Notes: generated by a model not told the origin, from the sequence alone. DNA of 64,000 nucleotides from AWTP1-13 sp963775835 (GCA_963775835.1 CAVZKV010000013.1:186001-250000); one strand, 5' to 3'. Shown: positions 53,610-63,532, numbered from the stretch's first letter. Program-made: numbers and translations.

Positions 53610-54853
53610 CTAGCGGCGCGCCTTCAGCGCAGTATCGGCAAAGTCGCTAAAAACCCCGTCGACCCCCAAGGCGTAAAACATTTTGTATTCCAGTACCGGG
53701 TCATCCTTGAAATCCGATGCCAGCCGCCGCGGCTCGTTGCGGAAGGTCCAGGTGTGCACGAACAGGCCGACCTCGTGCGCGTCCTTGATCAGGCTGCTCG
53801 GGGGCAAGAGCACGCGGTCGCGTTCGTCAATCTTGCCATCGCCGTTGAGATCGTCGGGCTTGCCGTCGCCATCGGCGTCGATCTGCTTGGCCGAAACGAT
53901 ATAGCGCTTCCAGGGCCCGACGCCGTCGGCATAGGTCTTGATCTCGGCGAGGCCGGCCTTCGAGACAAGGTCCTTGAAGGTGCGTTGGTCCTTGGCAAGA
54001 CTGAAATCATAGGGCCGATCGAGCGGTTGCTTCAGGACAATGTTGCCATCCTTGTCGACATCGTCGGCATCGACGAGCTGGACCAGGCGCACGCGCGTCT
54101 TGCTCCTCAAATACTTGAGGTTGGCGACCTCGAAGCTTTGCACGATGACGGGGGAGGATGGCTCCGTCCAGCCGGCGGCATGGATCAGCTCCAGCAGCCG
54201 GTCTTCCAGCTTCAGCCCTGCCTCCTGATGGAAGGTTGGGTGCTTAGTTTCGGGATAGACCCCGACAACGCGCCCCAACTGGGCCGATTTGGACCTGGCA
54301 AGGTCGATCACTTCCTGCAGGGTCGGGATCTGGAAGGCGCCGTTCATGGCTTGGTCGCGCTCGGGCATCGGCTGCTTGGCGCGCAACTGTCGGATCTCCT
54401 CGAGCGTGAAATCGCAAGCAAACCAGTCGGTGATCTCGATCCCATCGACCTTGCGCGTACGGCGTCGCTCGGCGTAGGCGGCGCGGTCGGCAACGTCGGT
54501 GGTGGCGCCGAGCATGGGCTCGTGACGGGCAATGAGAACGCCGTCCTTGGTCGCCACCACGTCCGGTTCGATGAAGTCCGCGCCCAGTTCGATCGCCTTT
54601 GCGTAGGCTTCAAGCGTGTGTTCGGGGAGATAACCGCTGGCCCCGCGGTGGGCGATGACCAGGGCGGGCCGGCCATCGAGCGTCGGGCCTCCTTGGCTCC
54701 CTTTGGCCAAGCTCTCTTTGGCCAAGCTCCTTGGGCCAAGCTCCCTTGGGCCAAGCTCCCTTGGACCAAGACCGGCCCAACGGTGAGGAGGCCGAACAGC
54801 ACCGCGGTGAGAACTGCCCGCGCGGATTGGCGGTCGCTGGCCAGTGTCGACAT
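53610..54853 (-). CDS. Glycerophosphodiester phosphodiesterase with a frame-breaking tandem repeat
   Basis: The catalytic domain is a GDPD: VIAHRGASGYLPEHTLEAYA, IEPDVVATKDGVLIARHEP and the C-terminal GVDGVFSDFADTALK. A dockerin-like Asp loop, DADGDGKPDDLNGDGKIDER, is inserted. It hydrolyses glycerophosphodiesters to glycerol 3-phosphate and is exported: the ATG at 54853 begins SARAVLTAVLFGLLTVGPVL, a signal peptide. That leader is in a different frame from the domain. Between them lies a 15-bp repeat with one 14-bp unit; adding one base restores GSLAQGSLAK...SLAKG into ALVIAHRG. GGAG lies six bases upstream of the ATG. Confidence 0.88.
54697..54770. repeat. 15-bp tandem repeat with one 14-bp unit
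   Basis: Units: CTCCCTTTGGCCAAG (54697-54711), CTCTCTTTGGCCAAG (54712-54726), CTCCTTGGGCCAAG (54727-54740, 14 bp), CTCCCTTGGGCCAAG (54741-54755), CTCCCTTGGACCAAG (54756-54770). Each full unit encodes five residues such as GSLAQ or ESLAK on the minus strand. The short unit shifts the frame between signal peptide and GDPD domain. Confidence 0.93.
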
Positions 54854-55048
54854 GAAGCTCCACCCTCTCTCCTCAGCGAAACGGTCTTGATGCCAGAACT
54901 CCGTGACGATTTGATAGCTGCCTGACATCTTCCGTCCCGTCCCCTTGCGTGCGGTCGGTGGCGAACGCTCGGATCGCCGAGGCACCGTCACGATTTGTTA
55001 GCGGACGCGTTGCGCAATCTTCATTCGAGGCGGCTAGAGTTTGGCGCC

Positions 55049-55195
55049 ATGGACCGACCGCTCATCGCCTTGGGGCTCGTGCTCATCAGCGTGCCTCTCT
55101 TGTTTTCCCTTACGCGCGGCCTGCTCGAGGCCGTGCTGATCGCACCCTTCCTCGGCGCGCTGGCCTACTACGTGCTGCTGCGCGATTGGGAGTAG
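55049..55195 (+). CDS. 48-residue membrane protein
   Basis: The ATG at 55049 gives DRPLIALGLVLISVPLLFSL followed by TRGLLEAVLIAPFLGALAYY and VLLRDWE. Two hydrophobic helices fill the protein. A longer in-frame start upstream (54995) is less likely because it adds polar sequence. It is divergent from the glycerophosphodiesterase. Function unknown. Confidence 0.6.
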   Translation: MDRPLIALGLVLISVPLLFSLTRGLLEAVLIAPFLGALAYYVLLRDWE

Positions 55196-56083
55196 GGCGC
55201 AGGGTTGCTGAGCCCTGCGCGCCTGCGGCTGTGACCGGCTTGGGCGTTTGGTGCAGCCTTGGGGGCGTCCCATCGTTGCCAAACCGGTAGCTAAGCCCGT
55301 CACCCATAGCGATTTTCCGCCAATGTCGGCGCTCAGGAATTCGCACACATTTGGGCGCGTGTGTGGGGGTTTGCAGCCCACCCGTAGCCCAAGCCCAGCA
55401 GGGGAGCACAGTTATGTGCGTCAAGTTTGTGCAAATCTGATCATGAGGTCCAGTGAACCCATCGTTGGTGGACCCGAGAGATACACAGGCGGCCGTTGTT
55501 GGGCTCTCCCTTTGCTTCGCCATTGCCCGAGACGAAAGCGAGTTGGGGTTTGCCGCATAAGCGCAGGGCCTGCCTGCGGATCACAGATCAGAGGTTGACG
55601 AGCAAGCCCTTTTGTCCGTGGCCCTGATCACCGTGTCGTATGTCGTGCCGGTCGGCACAAGTCCAGAGCACGTGATCGAGTACGCGGGGACGCGGCGCTG
55701 AACACCAATCGTCCGTCGGGGCCACGGCTTCCCTGCCATACCGCTCCCGGATCGCGCGGCCCATGGAATTAGATTGGAGCCGATCCCAGCGGCGCTTTCT
55801 ACGCGCGCGGGCAGGTTGACCCGGCCGGGAACTGTCCCAAAGCGCGCCGCGTGCGGTCAACGATCAGGCGGGAAAGCCCAAGAGATCGGGGGGTCTCTTG
55901 CCGTCAAAAGATCAGCTTTATCGCCCAAATTCAACCAACCTCGTCCGAATCGGAGTTGACGATTAAAATCGCGGGACTAAACAAACCTGATCCGACCTTA
56001 CGGCCACCCTCAATCAGCATAGCCACAAGGTCAGATACTCTCCTCCGTCGGAAAGTTATAGCTTTGCAGTTTCACTGACATTT
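55196..56083. other. 0.9-kb gene-poor interval
   Basis: No gene is supported. Plus and minus frames lack domains. Confidence 0.45.
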
Positions 56084-56098
56084 TGGCACGAAAACTGC
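56084..56098 (+). promoter_or_regulatory. Sigma-54-like promoter upstream of the Crp/Fnr gene
   Basis: TGGCACGAAAACTGC has the -24 GG and -12 GC with a 10-bp gap, and matches TGGCAC-N5-TTGC at all but one conserved base. A second TGGCACG at 56114 lacks the -12 GC. The site is about 160 bp upstream of the ATG at 56259. Confidence 0.5.
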
Positions 56099-56258
56099 GC
56101 ATGCGGTCTTGTTTGGCACGCGTTAGTGAGGACAAGATGATTATCGGCCCTGTCTACCCGACACCAGGTGGCAATTTTTTTGAAAGTTTTGGCAACTCGG
56201 GCCGCAACATCGGCCCAACCGGACCAATGGTTTACTGTATGCTGGGACAGAACCCCTG

Positions 56259-56963
56259 ATGGGCAGCCACCTTCGGCTATTCCTCAAGAACAAAACATTC
56301 TTGGCGAGCGTCTCCGATCCCGCGCTGGATGCCCTCATTGATCGAGGCCACGTCAGGAAATATTTGGCTGGAGAGGTTATTTTCCGGCGACAGGATCGGG
56401 GCGACACTTTGATGCTCATCATTACGGGTTTGATCAAGATCACAAACTCCAATGCGGACGGCAAAGAGATTGTGCTCAACTTTCTGGGCACAGGCGACAC
56501 ATATGGAGAAATGGCTATTTTTGGTGGCCAGTTCCGTGCGGCCGACGTTATTGCCCTAGAGGACACGGAGGTTTTCACTGTCTACGCACGTGACCTGCTG
56601 CCGTTGCTTACTGCGCATCCGCAAGCACTGTTAGAGTTGGTGCAGGTTCTGTGCGAAAAACTTCGCGCCGCCTCCGCGGCAATAGAGGACCACTCACTGG
56701 ATATACGACGCCGCGTTGCAAGAGGCCTTTTGAGGCTCGCCCTGCAACATGGTCAAACCAGCGAAAACGGCATTCGTGTGAACCTTACGATCTCTCAAAG
56801 TGAGCTCGGCGCCTACCTCGGCCTATCAAGAGAGAACGTCAACCGCCAACTTGCTGAGCTAAGGGATGATAGGGTGATCAGGTATGACGGTGCACAAATC
56901 ATTGTCACCGACGAAGGCGGCCTTAGTAGAATTGCAGGGATACGCTCTGGTTTCCACAGCTAA
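56259..56963 (+). CDS. Crp/Fnr-family transcriptional regulator
   Basis: 234 residues. An N-terminal cNMP-type beta roll (LAGEVIFRRQDRGDTLMLII, LNFLGTGDTYGEMAIFGGQF), the dimer helix (PQALLELVQVLCEKLRAASA) and a Crp winged helix (LTISQSELGAYLGLSRENVN, RQLAELRDDRVIRYD). No Fnr-type N-terminal cysteine cluster is present, so it is not an O2-sensing [4Fe-4S] Fnr. The ligand is unknown. It stands alone behind a possible sigma-54 promoter. The ATG at 56259 gives a normal length. Confidence 0.93.
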   Translation: MGSHLRLFLKNKTFLASVSDPALDALIDRGHVRKYLAGEVIFRRQDRGDTLMLIITGLIKITNSNADGKEIVLNFLGTGDTYGEMAIFGGQFRAADVIALEDTEVFTVYARDLLPLLTAHPQALLELVQVLCEKLRAASAAIEDHSLDIRRRVARGLLRLALQHGQTSENGIRVNLTISQSELGAYLGLSRENVNRQLAELRDDRVIRYDGAQIIVTDEGGLSRIAGIRSGFHS

Positions 56964-57267
56964 GCAAACCTGAATTAATCTTTTGCTGAATATGCGGAGA
57001 CTGCGCCGTCCCGCGTGCCTTCCAGTCCTTTCCTCCTCTGAACGGCCCAACTCGTCAAGGCCAATACAACGGCCGGCAGCGCCAGGGACCACCGCCACCA
57101 CCGGCCGCGGGGCCGTGCTGGGCACACTAGGCCTCCCTTGGCGCGTTCTGGCTTACCAGGTGGGGCACGATGCTTGGCCTTTGTAGCCCATAACGTAGCC
57201 CACCGCCCCGTCGCGCCTACCGGCGGTCAATCCTCAAACGCCGGCCTAAGTCCTCAATTAACGGGGA
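56964..57267. other. Intergenic region
   Basis: It lies between convergent genes. Nothing beyond short shadow frames was seen. Confidence 0.35.
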
Positions 57268-57999
57268 TTATTCGGCTCGACCCCAGAAATCATTACGATT
57301 TCCAAACCGGTAGCTGAGGCCCAACATGAACTGTGGGGACCAAAGATAAGTCTTCAAGGTGCCGCCGCCCTCGAGCTCCGTGGCGAGGTGCGAGTAGCTG
57401 ACCTTGCCTTCGGCCGTGAGCGACCAGGCGTCGTTCAGTCGATATTCCAGTCCGCCCAAAACCTGGGCCGCCCCGCCGGCAAACTGATACTCCCAGGTAT
57501 CTTGACCAGGAAAGGCTTTGAGTTTGACTTCCACATGCGGGATGGCCACCCCGCCGCCAACGCCGAGGTAGGGCACAAGTCTTCCGTCGGCGAGCGGGCC
57601 GAAGCGATAGAGCAGATTGAGCATCAACAGATTGTTGCCGTCGGTGAATTCGAGGTGCCGGTAAACGGGATCGGTTGCGAAATTGAGGGCGGCGTAGGCC
57701 TTGGAATGCGTGTAGTCGATGCCGACGCCCCAACTTGCGTTGGCATTGAGCCAGTAGGTGGCCTGGACGCCCCAGTAGGGCGGCATTTGAAACGACCGGC
57801 CTTCCCAATCGACGGTGCGACTGTCGCTCAGCCTGCCCTTGTGCAAGGTGACCGGACTGTTGAAGTTGGTGTTCATGCCGCCGTAAACGCCAATTTGCAT
57901 CTCGGCGACGGCGGGGCCGCAGGCGAGGCTCGCGCTGCTGGCCGCCAGCGTGGCAGCCAGGCACCGGAGCGCGCGCAGGTGGCCGCTTGTTTTCGCCAT
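57268..57999 (-). CDS. Outer-membrane beta-barrel protein
   Basis: 243 residues. The signal peptide ends AVAE. The mature protein alternates amphipathic strands: MQIGVYGGMNTNFNSPVTL, WGVQATYWLNANASWGVGID, RLVPYLGVGGGVAIPHVEVK and the final FMLGLSYRFGN. This matches the OmpW/OMP_b-brl eight-strand barrel. It should sit in the outer membrane; its ligand is unknown. The C-terminus ends a few residues after the last strand. It stands alone. Confidence 0.82.
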   Translation of the reverse strand: MAKTSGHLRALRCLAATLAASSASLACGPAVAEMQIGVYGGMNTNFNSPVTLHKGRLSDSRTVDWEGRSFQMPPYWGVQATYWLNANASWGVGIDYTHSKAYAALNFATDPVYRHLEFTDGNNLLMLNLLYRFGPLADGRLVPYLGVGGGVAIPHVEVKLKAFPGQDTWEYQFAGGAAQVLGGLEYRLNDAWSLTAEGKVSYSHLATELEGGGTLKTYLWSPQFMLGLSYRFGNRNDFWGRAE

Positions 58000-58127
58000 G
58001 GAGCCTCAAACAATTTGCGCCTTGCGACGGCTCCCCGTCGCCTAGCAGCGTTGTGCAAATCTTCCGTGACGGTTGCGGCGATGGTCCGGCCCCGTGGCAT
58101 TGGGGCAACCGGCGCGGCGGCGGGGTA

Positions 58128-59793
58128 TTAGGCCGCCGACAGAGGCGCCAGAGACGATGCCGCGCCCCTCGGTGCATCGGTTGGTTGGAAGCTGTCGGCG
58201 CGCGCCAGTTGCCAAGCCGCCTGGAAGCGCGGGTGATCGGTGCCCGCCAACAGCTCGCCGGGCTCCAAGACGCGGTAGAGGTCGGCGAAGGTGACGACAC
58301 GATCGGGCGCCGCCCGGCGCATAAAATGCTCCGGCCGCGGCTGGCTTGGATGCTCGAGGCCCGCCGCCGCGACGAGCTCCGCCAGCGCCTTGACGGTCTC
58401 GCGATGGAAATTGGCGACGCGCACCGATTTGTCGCCCACGACAATGCCGCGCTGGCGCAGGCAGTCCTGGCTGGTCACCCCGGTCGGGCAATGGCCGGTG
58501 TGACACTGTTGGGCTTGAATGCAGCCGACCGCAAACATGAAGCCGCGCGCGGCGTTGCACCAGTCGGCGCCAAGGGCCATCACGCGTGCCATGTCGAAGC
58601 CGGAGGTGATTTTGCCGGACGCGCCGAGCTTGATGCGTTCGCGCAGGCGGGCTCCCACCAGCGCCGAGTGCACGAAGGTCAACCCATCCCTGAGCGGCAT
58701 GCCGAGATGGTCCATGAATTCGAGCGGGGCGGCCCCGGTGCCGCCTTCGGTGCCGTCGACCACGATGAAGTCGGGCGTAATGCCGGTCTGCAGCATGGCC
58801 TTCACCAGCGCCAGGACTTCCCAGGGGTGTCCCACGCACAGTTTGAAGCCCGCCGGCTTGCCGCCGGCAAGGCGCCGCATCTCGGCAATGAAGTGCATGA
58901 GTTCGATGGGCGTCGTGAAGGCTGAATGCGATGCCGGCGAAATGCAGTCTTGACCTCGCGCCACCCCGCGAATGACGGAGATCTCGGGCGTCACCTTGGC
59001 CGCCGGCAGCACGCCCCCGTGTCCCGGCTTGGCGCCCTGGCTCAATTTGAGCTCGACCATCTTCACCTGGCTGGCTGCGGCCACCTTGGCGAAGGTATCG
59101 GCTGAGAAGGTGCCGTCCTGGTTGCGGCAGCCGAAATAGCCCGAGCCGATCTCCCAGATAATGTCGCCGCCGTGCTCGCGGTGGTAGGGACTGAGACCGC
59201 CCTCGCCGGTGTCGTGCGCGAAGTTGCCCATCTTGGCGCCACGGTTCAGGGCGCGGATGGCATTGGCCGAGAGCGAGCCGAAACTCATGGCCGAGATGTT
59301 GAAGACCGAGGCCGAATAGGGCTGGCTGCAATCGGCGCCGCCGATCAGAATCCGAAAGGGCTCGCGGGCGGCGGGCTTGGGCGCGATCGAATGGTGCATC
59401 CATTCGTAGCGACTGGCATAAACGTCGTACTGCGTACCGAAGGGGCGTTTGTCGAGCACGCCCTTGGCGCGCCGATAGACGATGGCGCGCTTGTCGCGGG
59501 GAAATGGCAGGCCTTCCTTGTCGTCTTCGAAGAAATACTGCCGCATTTCGGGTCGGATTTTTTCCAACAGGAAGCGAAGGTGCGCGGCGATCGGGTAGTT
59601 GCGCAGGATGGCGTGCTTGCGCTGAAAGAGATCGCTGAGGCCCACAAGCGCCAGGCCGGCGAACGCGGCGAGGGGCACGAGGTAGCCCAGCTGGCGCGGC
59701 TCCTGCAAGCAGGGCGGCGAAGGCCGCCGTGCCGATCAAGGCGACGCCGAGCGGCAGGTAGCGAAGCTTCAGGGTGGCTGGCGAAAACTGCAT
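58128..59793 (-). CDS. FMN-binding glutamate-synthase-like protein, frameshift near its N-terminus
   Basis: The main frame covers residues from QEPRQLGYLVPL (open from about 59708). It shows a membrane segment, then the GltS-type FMN barrel: RILIGGADCSQPYSASVFNI, SAMSFGSLSANAIRALNRGA, KMVELKLSQGAKPGHGGVLP, FIVVDGTEGGTGAAPLEFMD and the [3Fe-4S]-like QCHTGHCPTGVTSQ. The true start is the ATG at 59793 in another frame: QFSPATLKLRYLPLGVALIG and TAAFAALL, a first helix. One extra base near 59706 separates them. It is a stand-alone GltB-like flavoprotein; the amidotransferase and small subunit are absent. Confidence 0.88.
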
Positions 59794-59867
59794 GGTTGAG
59801 CCCATAGGCCAGCTCACGGCGTGTTCGCTGTTCAGCCGCGAGGCGCGCCGAAACGGCGCTGGCGTGT

Positions 59868-61475
59868 TCAGAAGAGCTGAGCAAACACGTAATAGAGCGT
59901 GCCCGAAAGCAGGATGGCCATCGACAGCGTCAGCACCCAGGCCAGCAGCAGATTGCGCACGGTGGCAAGTTGCAGGCCCGATCGGTTGGCGGCCATGGTG
60001 CCGGCGACGCCGGAGGACAAGACGTGGGTCGTGGACACCGGCAGGCCGAGCACGTCGGCGGCGCCAATGGTGCCGGCCGCGACAAATTTCGGCGGCGGCG
60101 CCCTGGGCGTAAGTCAGGTGCGATTTGCCGATTTTTTCCCCGACGGTCACGACGATGCGCTTCCAGCCGATCATGGTGCCCAGACCCAGGGCAATGGCGA
60201 CGGCGACCTTGACCCAGAGCGGAATGAAGCGGGTGGCCTCGTCGAGCGACTTCTTGTAGGCGACGAGTTTGCCGCCTCCTCCTTGCTGAGCTCGTTCTCC
60301 TTGTCTTTCAGGACGAAGCGCACCGCCTCGGCGGCGAGATACATGTCGTTGCGGGTGTTGGCGACCACTTCGCCCGGCAGCTTGGCGACCGAGCCGTAGG
60401 TGTCGACCTGCTTGGAGATCTCACGCACCAGCACGGCGAGCGAGGGATAGGTGCCTTCGTTGATTTTCCGCGCCGAGATAAAGGCCGAGACTGCGGGCCG
60501 CGGATTGCCATAGACGCTATGGCCGGCCGCCTTGCTCTCGATCACGGCGGCGGCCGCTTGCGAATTCGCCCTGAACTCCGTGACGTGGCTTGGGGCCGGC
60601 GTGCGATTGAGGGCGTAGGCCATCGGCACCGTGCCGATCAAAATCAGCATGATCAGGCCCATGCCTTTCTGGCCGTCGTTGGAGCCATGCGCAAAGGACA
60701 CGCCGGTACAGGTGAGGATCAAGATGCCCCTGATCCACCAGGGTGGCGGGGTCGTGCCCTTGGGTTCGGAATAAAGCTCGGGCTTGCGCACGATGAACTT
60801 GAGCACCAGCAAGAGCAGGGCGGCCATCGAGAAGCCGAACAGCGGCGAAAGCAGCAACGAGTAGCCGATTTCGGTGGCCTTGCTCCAGTCAACGCCCGAG
60901 GTCCCATCCATGCCCCGCATCAGGGCATTGGCGACGCCGACGCCGATGATCGAGCCAATCAGGGTGTGGGATGAGGAGGCCGGCAGGCCGAGCCACCAGG
61001 TGCCGAGGTTCCAGATAATGGCGGCAATCAGCAAGGCGAACACCATGGCAAAGCCGGCGCCGCTGCCGACCTGCAGGATGAGCTCGACGGGCAGCAGCGA
61101 GATGATGCCGAAGGCGACCGCGCCGGAGGACAGCAGCACGCCCAAAAAATTGAAAAACCCGGACCAGACGACGGCAACGTTTGCCGGCATCGAGTGGGTG
61201 TAGATGACCGTTGCCACGGCGTTGGCCGTGTCGTGGAAGCCGTTGACGAACTCGAACCCGAGCGCAATCAGCAAGGCGACGCCGAGCAGCAGGAACGGCA
61301 GCCAGGTTTTGACCGGCATGCCCGATGCCACGATATCGGTCTCGAGGCTGTAGGCGGCAAACAGGACGCCGGACGCGAGCAAGGCCATAAACAAGAGGAC
61401 CGCCACGATGTTGGGCTGAACCTCGAGCCGCGGCCGTTTCGCCGCTTCTCCACCGACCGCAACCGCATCGACCAT
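59868..61475 (-). CDS. PiT-family inorganic phosphate transporter with two frameshifts
   Basis: The main frame covers 61475 to about 60280: LGFEFVNGFHDTANAVATVI, SSSHTLIGSIIGVGVANALM and VSFAHGSNDGQKGMGLIMLI, the PiT signatures (GFHDTANA and SNDGQKG). Two single-base breaks near 60275 and 60086 follow. Between and after them the frames restore GKLVAYKKSLDEATRF, LGLGTMIGWKRIVVTVGEKI and GLPVSTTHVLSSGVAGTMAA to the stop at 59868. About 535 residues joined. It moves phosphate with protons across the inner membrane. A PHO-box-like site precedes it. Confidence 0.9.
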
Positions 61476-61532
61476 GGCCTAGACCCCTCCAAAAGCGCGC
61501 TTTTCCCAACCCGTCTAGTAAGCAATGGGCCG
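61476..61532. other. Leader of the PiT gene
   Basis: Short spacer between the PHO-box-like site and the PiT start, with TTACTA-like sequence that could be a weak -10 on the minus strand. Confidence 0.3.
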
Positions 61533-61550
61533 ATGACACATCCGTGACAG
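61533..61550 (-). promoter_or_regulatory. PHO-box-like site upstream of the PiT gene
   Basis: On the minus strand CTGTCAC-GGAT-GTGTCAT: two 7-bp half-sites with a 4-bp spacer, each with one difference from CTGTCAT. It is oriented toward the PiT gene, 58 bp upstream of its ATG. Confidence 0.6.
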
Positions 61551-61802
61551 GGGCTGCAGCGCCGGCGGCCGGGCGGGCTTGTCGCGGTCGAGCCTGCGCC
61601 GCTTGGCGGCGGGCGATCCGAACTGGCAAGGGCAAAAGAGTGAAGCGTGCCTCCCGCCTTGGCGGCCGAGGGCCGGTCGTGCCGCACACGTGATCCGGCA
61701 CTGGTAACAACGCTTTGACTTTGCTTGGTTACTGGCTTGATTTTGGCTGGCGCAGATCCCATTTTTGCTGGGGCTTTGGCCTGCCATCCCGGGGGTGCGG
61801 TC
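61551..61802. other. Divergent intergenic region
   Basis: It separates the PiT gene from metalloprotease B. The plus frame is open upstream of the GTG at 61803 but has no leader-like sequence. Confidence 0.35.
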
Positions 61803-63461
61803 GTGACGTACGCCATCGTTAGGTCCTACCGGCGCGCCGGCCGTTGTGGCCAGGTGGCGCTGCCAGTTCCTTTTGCTCGCGCGGCTCTTTTGCCGCTGTT
61901 GCTCACGGCCGGTGAGGCCGCGGCGCAAGGCGCCAGCGGCCGCCCAGAGGCGGGGCGCCCAGAAACCGGGCGACCGGACAAGGGCGGCCAAGCCCCCACC
62001 GACATGGTCATCATTTCCAATATGCCCGAGCGCAAAGGGCCGATTTACAACCTTTTGAAGAAGCTGTTCTGCAAGAACAACGGCGCCGTTACCGGTGCTG
62101 CCAATTCCGAGGTCTGGTCGGTCCCGCAGGGGCAGACCAACCGCGTATCCACGTGGCTCGAGCGCCTCGGCATGAAGGTCACGAAGCTGCGCGAGGACTG
62201 GAACCACATCTTAAAGCGCCATGAAGGTCCTGTGACGGCGGCCCAGCAGGAGATGCTCGACAAAGTGAAGGCGGCGCCGGGCACGATGGGTGTGCACGTG
62301 CTGCAAGCTCCGGACGCGGCGCTGACCGCCTTTCTCATGACCAACGACATTGCCTATCGACCGAGCGTTCCGCCCGAACTGCAGACGCCGTCGTCGAAAG
62401 GCAAGGAGCAGGCGCCGACGCGGGTCGTTCTACCCATCACCGCTAACAAGACCATCACACTCGAGCGTGTGCGCTATACGAGCGACGAGCGCGGCTGCAC
62501 CTGGCACGGGATTGTCGCCGAGACCGGCGAAAGTGCGCTGCTCATGCGCTGGAACGACGGCCACATCACGGGCCTCGTCGGCTACAAGGGGCGCATCTAC
62601 ACGGTGGCGAGCCTCGGTGAGAAGCTGCATGCGGTGGTCGAAATGGATCCGCGGCAGATGCCCCCTGACCACGCCGCGCCGAAGCCAACCGCCGATCCGC
62701 GCGCCGATCTGCGCCCGGATGCCCCGGCCAAGGTTGCCGCGGCGGCGATCCCGCCGGCGGTGGCACCGTTTTCCGACAGCGACCGCCAGGCGCTCGAGGC
62801 CAAGAAGATCGTGATCGATCTTATGCTGCTTTACACCAAGAAGGCCGTCAGCCGGTACGTGCGCGACCCCAAGGATCTGATGGAGATGGGCATCGAGCAG
62901 GCCAACGATGCCTTTCGCAACAGCGGCCTCGGCAACATCTCCTTGCGCCTGGTGCACACCCAGGCCATCGACTACGACGAGTTGGACGGGGATCACTTCG
63001 AGCACCTTTACCGCATGGTCGATGGGGTCGGCCCGTTCGCAGGCGTGCGCCAGCTGCGCAACGAAAAGAAGGCCGATATCGTCGGCCTGGTCGTCGACGA
63101 TGCCTCGGGCTGCGGTCTGTCGACGCGCGTGGCACCGGATGCGGAGGACGCCTATTTTGTCGTGCATCACTCGTGCGCGGCGATCACCATTTCGATTGCG
63201 CACGAGGTCGGCCACATCCTGGGTGCACGTCACGACCGTGCGATTGACGCCAACGACATGCCCTTCGCCTACGGGCACGGTCACGTTAACGGCAAGTGGC
63301 GCGACATCATGAGCTACCGGCAAAGTTGCGATGGCTGCCTGCGCATTCCCTTTTGGTCGAACCCGCGCGTTATCTACCAGGGTGAGCCGACAGGCACCGC
63401 CACCGAGGACAACGCCCGGGTGATCCTCGAGCAGGCCGAGCGCGTTTCCAAGTTCCGCTGA
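61803..63461 (+). CDS. Reprolysin-like zinc metalloprotease, copy B
   Basis: 552 residues from the GTG at 61803, the start best placed for a signal peptide (ALPVPFARAALLPLLLTAGE, then AAAQGAS). A 130-residue unique module (NLLKKLFCKNNGAVTGAANS, LREDWNHILKRHEGPVTAAQ) follows, then the propeptide (LERVRYTSDERGCTWHGIVA), and the metzincin domain: HEVGHILGARHDRA with zinc ligands, IMSY Met-turn, and conserved CDGCLRIPFWSNPRVIYQGE. It is exported and likely cleaves proteins outside the cytoplasm. It is the intact paralogue of copy A at 6949-8201. The frame open upstream to 61725 has no leader. Confidence 0.9.
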   Translation: MTYAIVRSYRRAGRCGQVALPVPFARAALLPLLLTAGEAAAQGASGRPEAGRPETGRPDKGGQAPTDMVIISNMPERKGPIYNLLKKLFCKNNGAVTGAANSEVWSVPQGQTNRVSTWLERLGMKVTKLREDWNHILKRHEGPVTAAQQEMLDKVKAAPGTMGVHVLQAPDAALTAFLMTNDIAYRPSVPPELQTPSSKGKEQAPTRVVLPITANKTITLERVRYTSDERGCTWHGIVAETGESALLMRWNDGHITGLVGYKGRIYTVASLGEKLHAVVEMDPRQMPPDHAAPKPTADPRADLRPDAPAKVAAAAIPPAVAPFSDSDRQALEAKKIVIDLMLLYTKKAVSRYVRDPKDLMEMGIEQANDAFRNSGLGNISLRLVHTQAIDYDELDGDHFEHLYRMVDGVGPFAGVRQLRNEKKADIVGLVVDDASGCGLSTRVAPDAEDAYFVVHHSCAAITISIAHEVGHILGARHDRAIDANDMPFAYGHGHVNGKWRDIMSYRQSCDGCLRIPFWSNPRVIYQGEPTGTATEDNARVILEQAERVSKFR

Positions 63462-63532
63462 CCTCCCAATCCCTGCAAACGGTGTGGCTGCGGCCCGCGG
63501 CTCGGCGTAAGCTACCCTCGGCCTGAGGTAGA

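Noticed and set aside
53571..54890. Plus-strand frame of 439 codons opposite the glycerophosphodiesterase
   Set aside because: No domain, and the opposite strand has an unmistakable GDPD domain.
58042..60174. Minus-strand open frame of 710 codons
   Set aside because: Its middle is a shadow of the glutamate-synthase-like gene. Only its short start (59793 down to about 59710) is real N-terminus of that gene.
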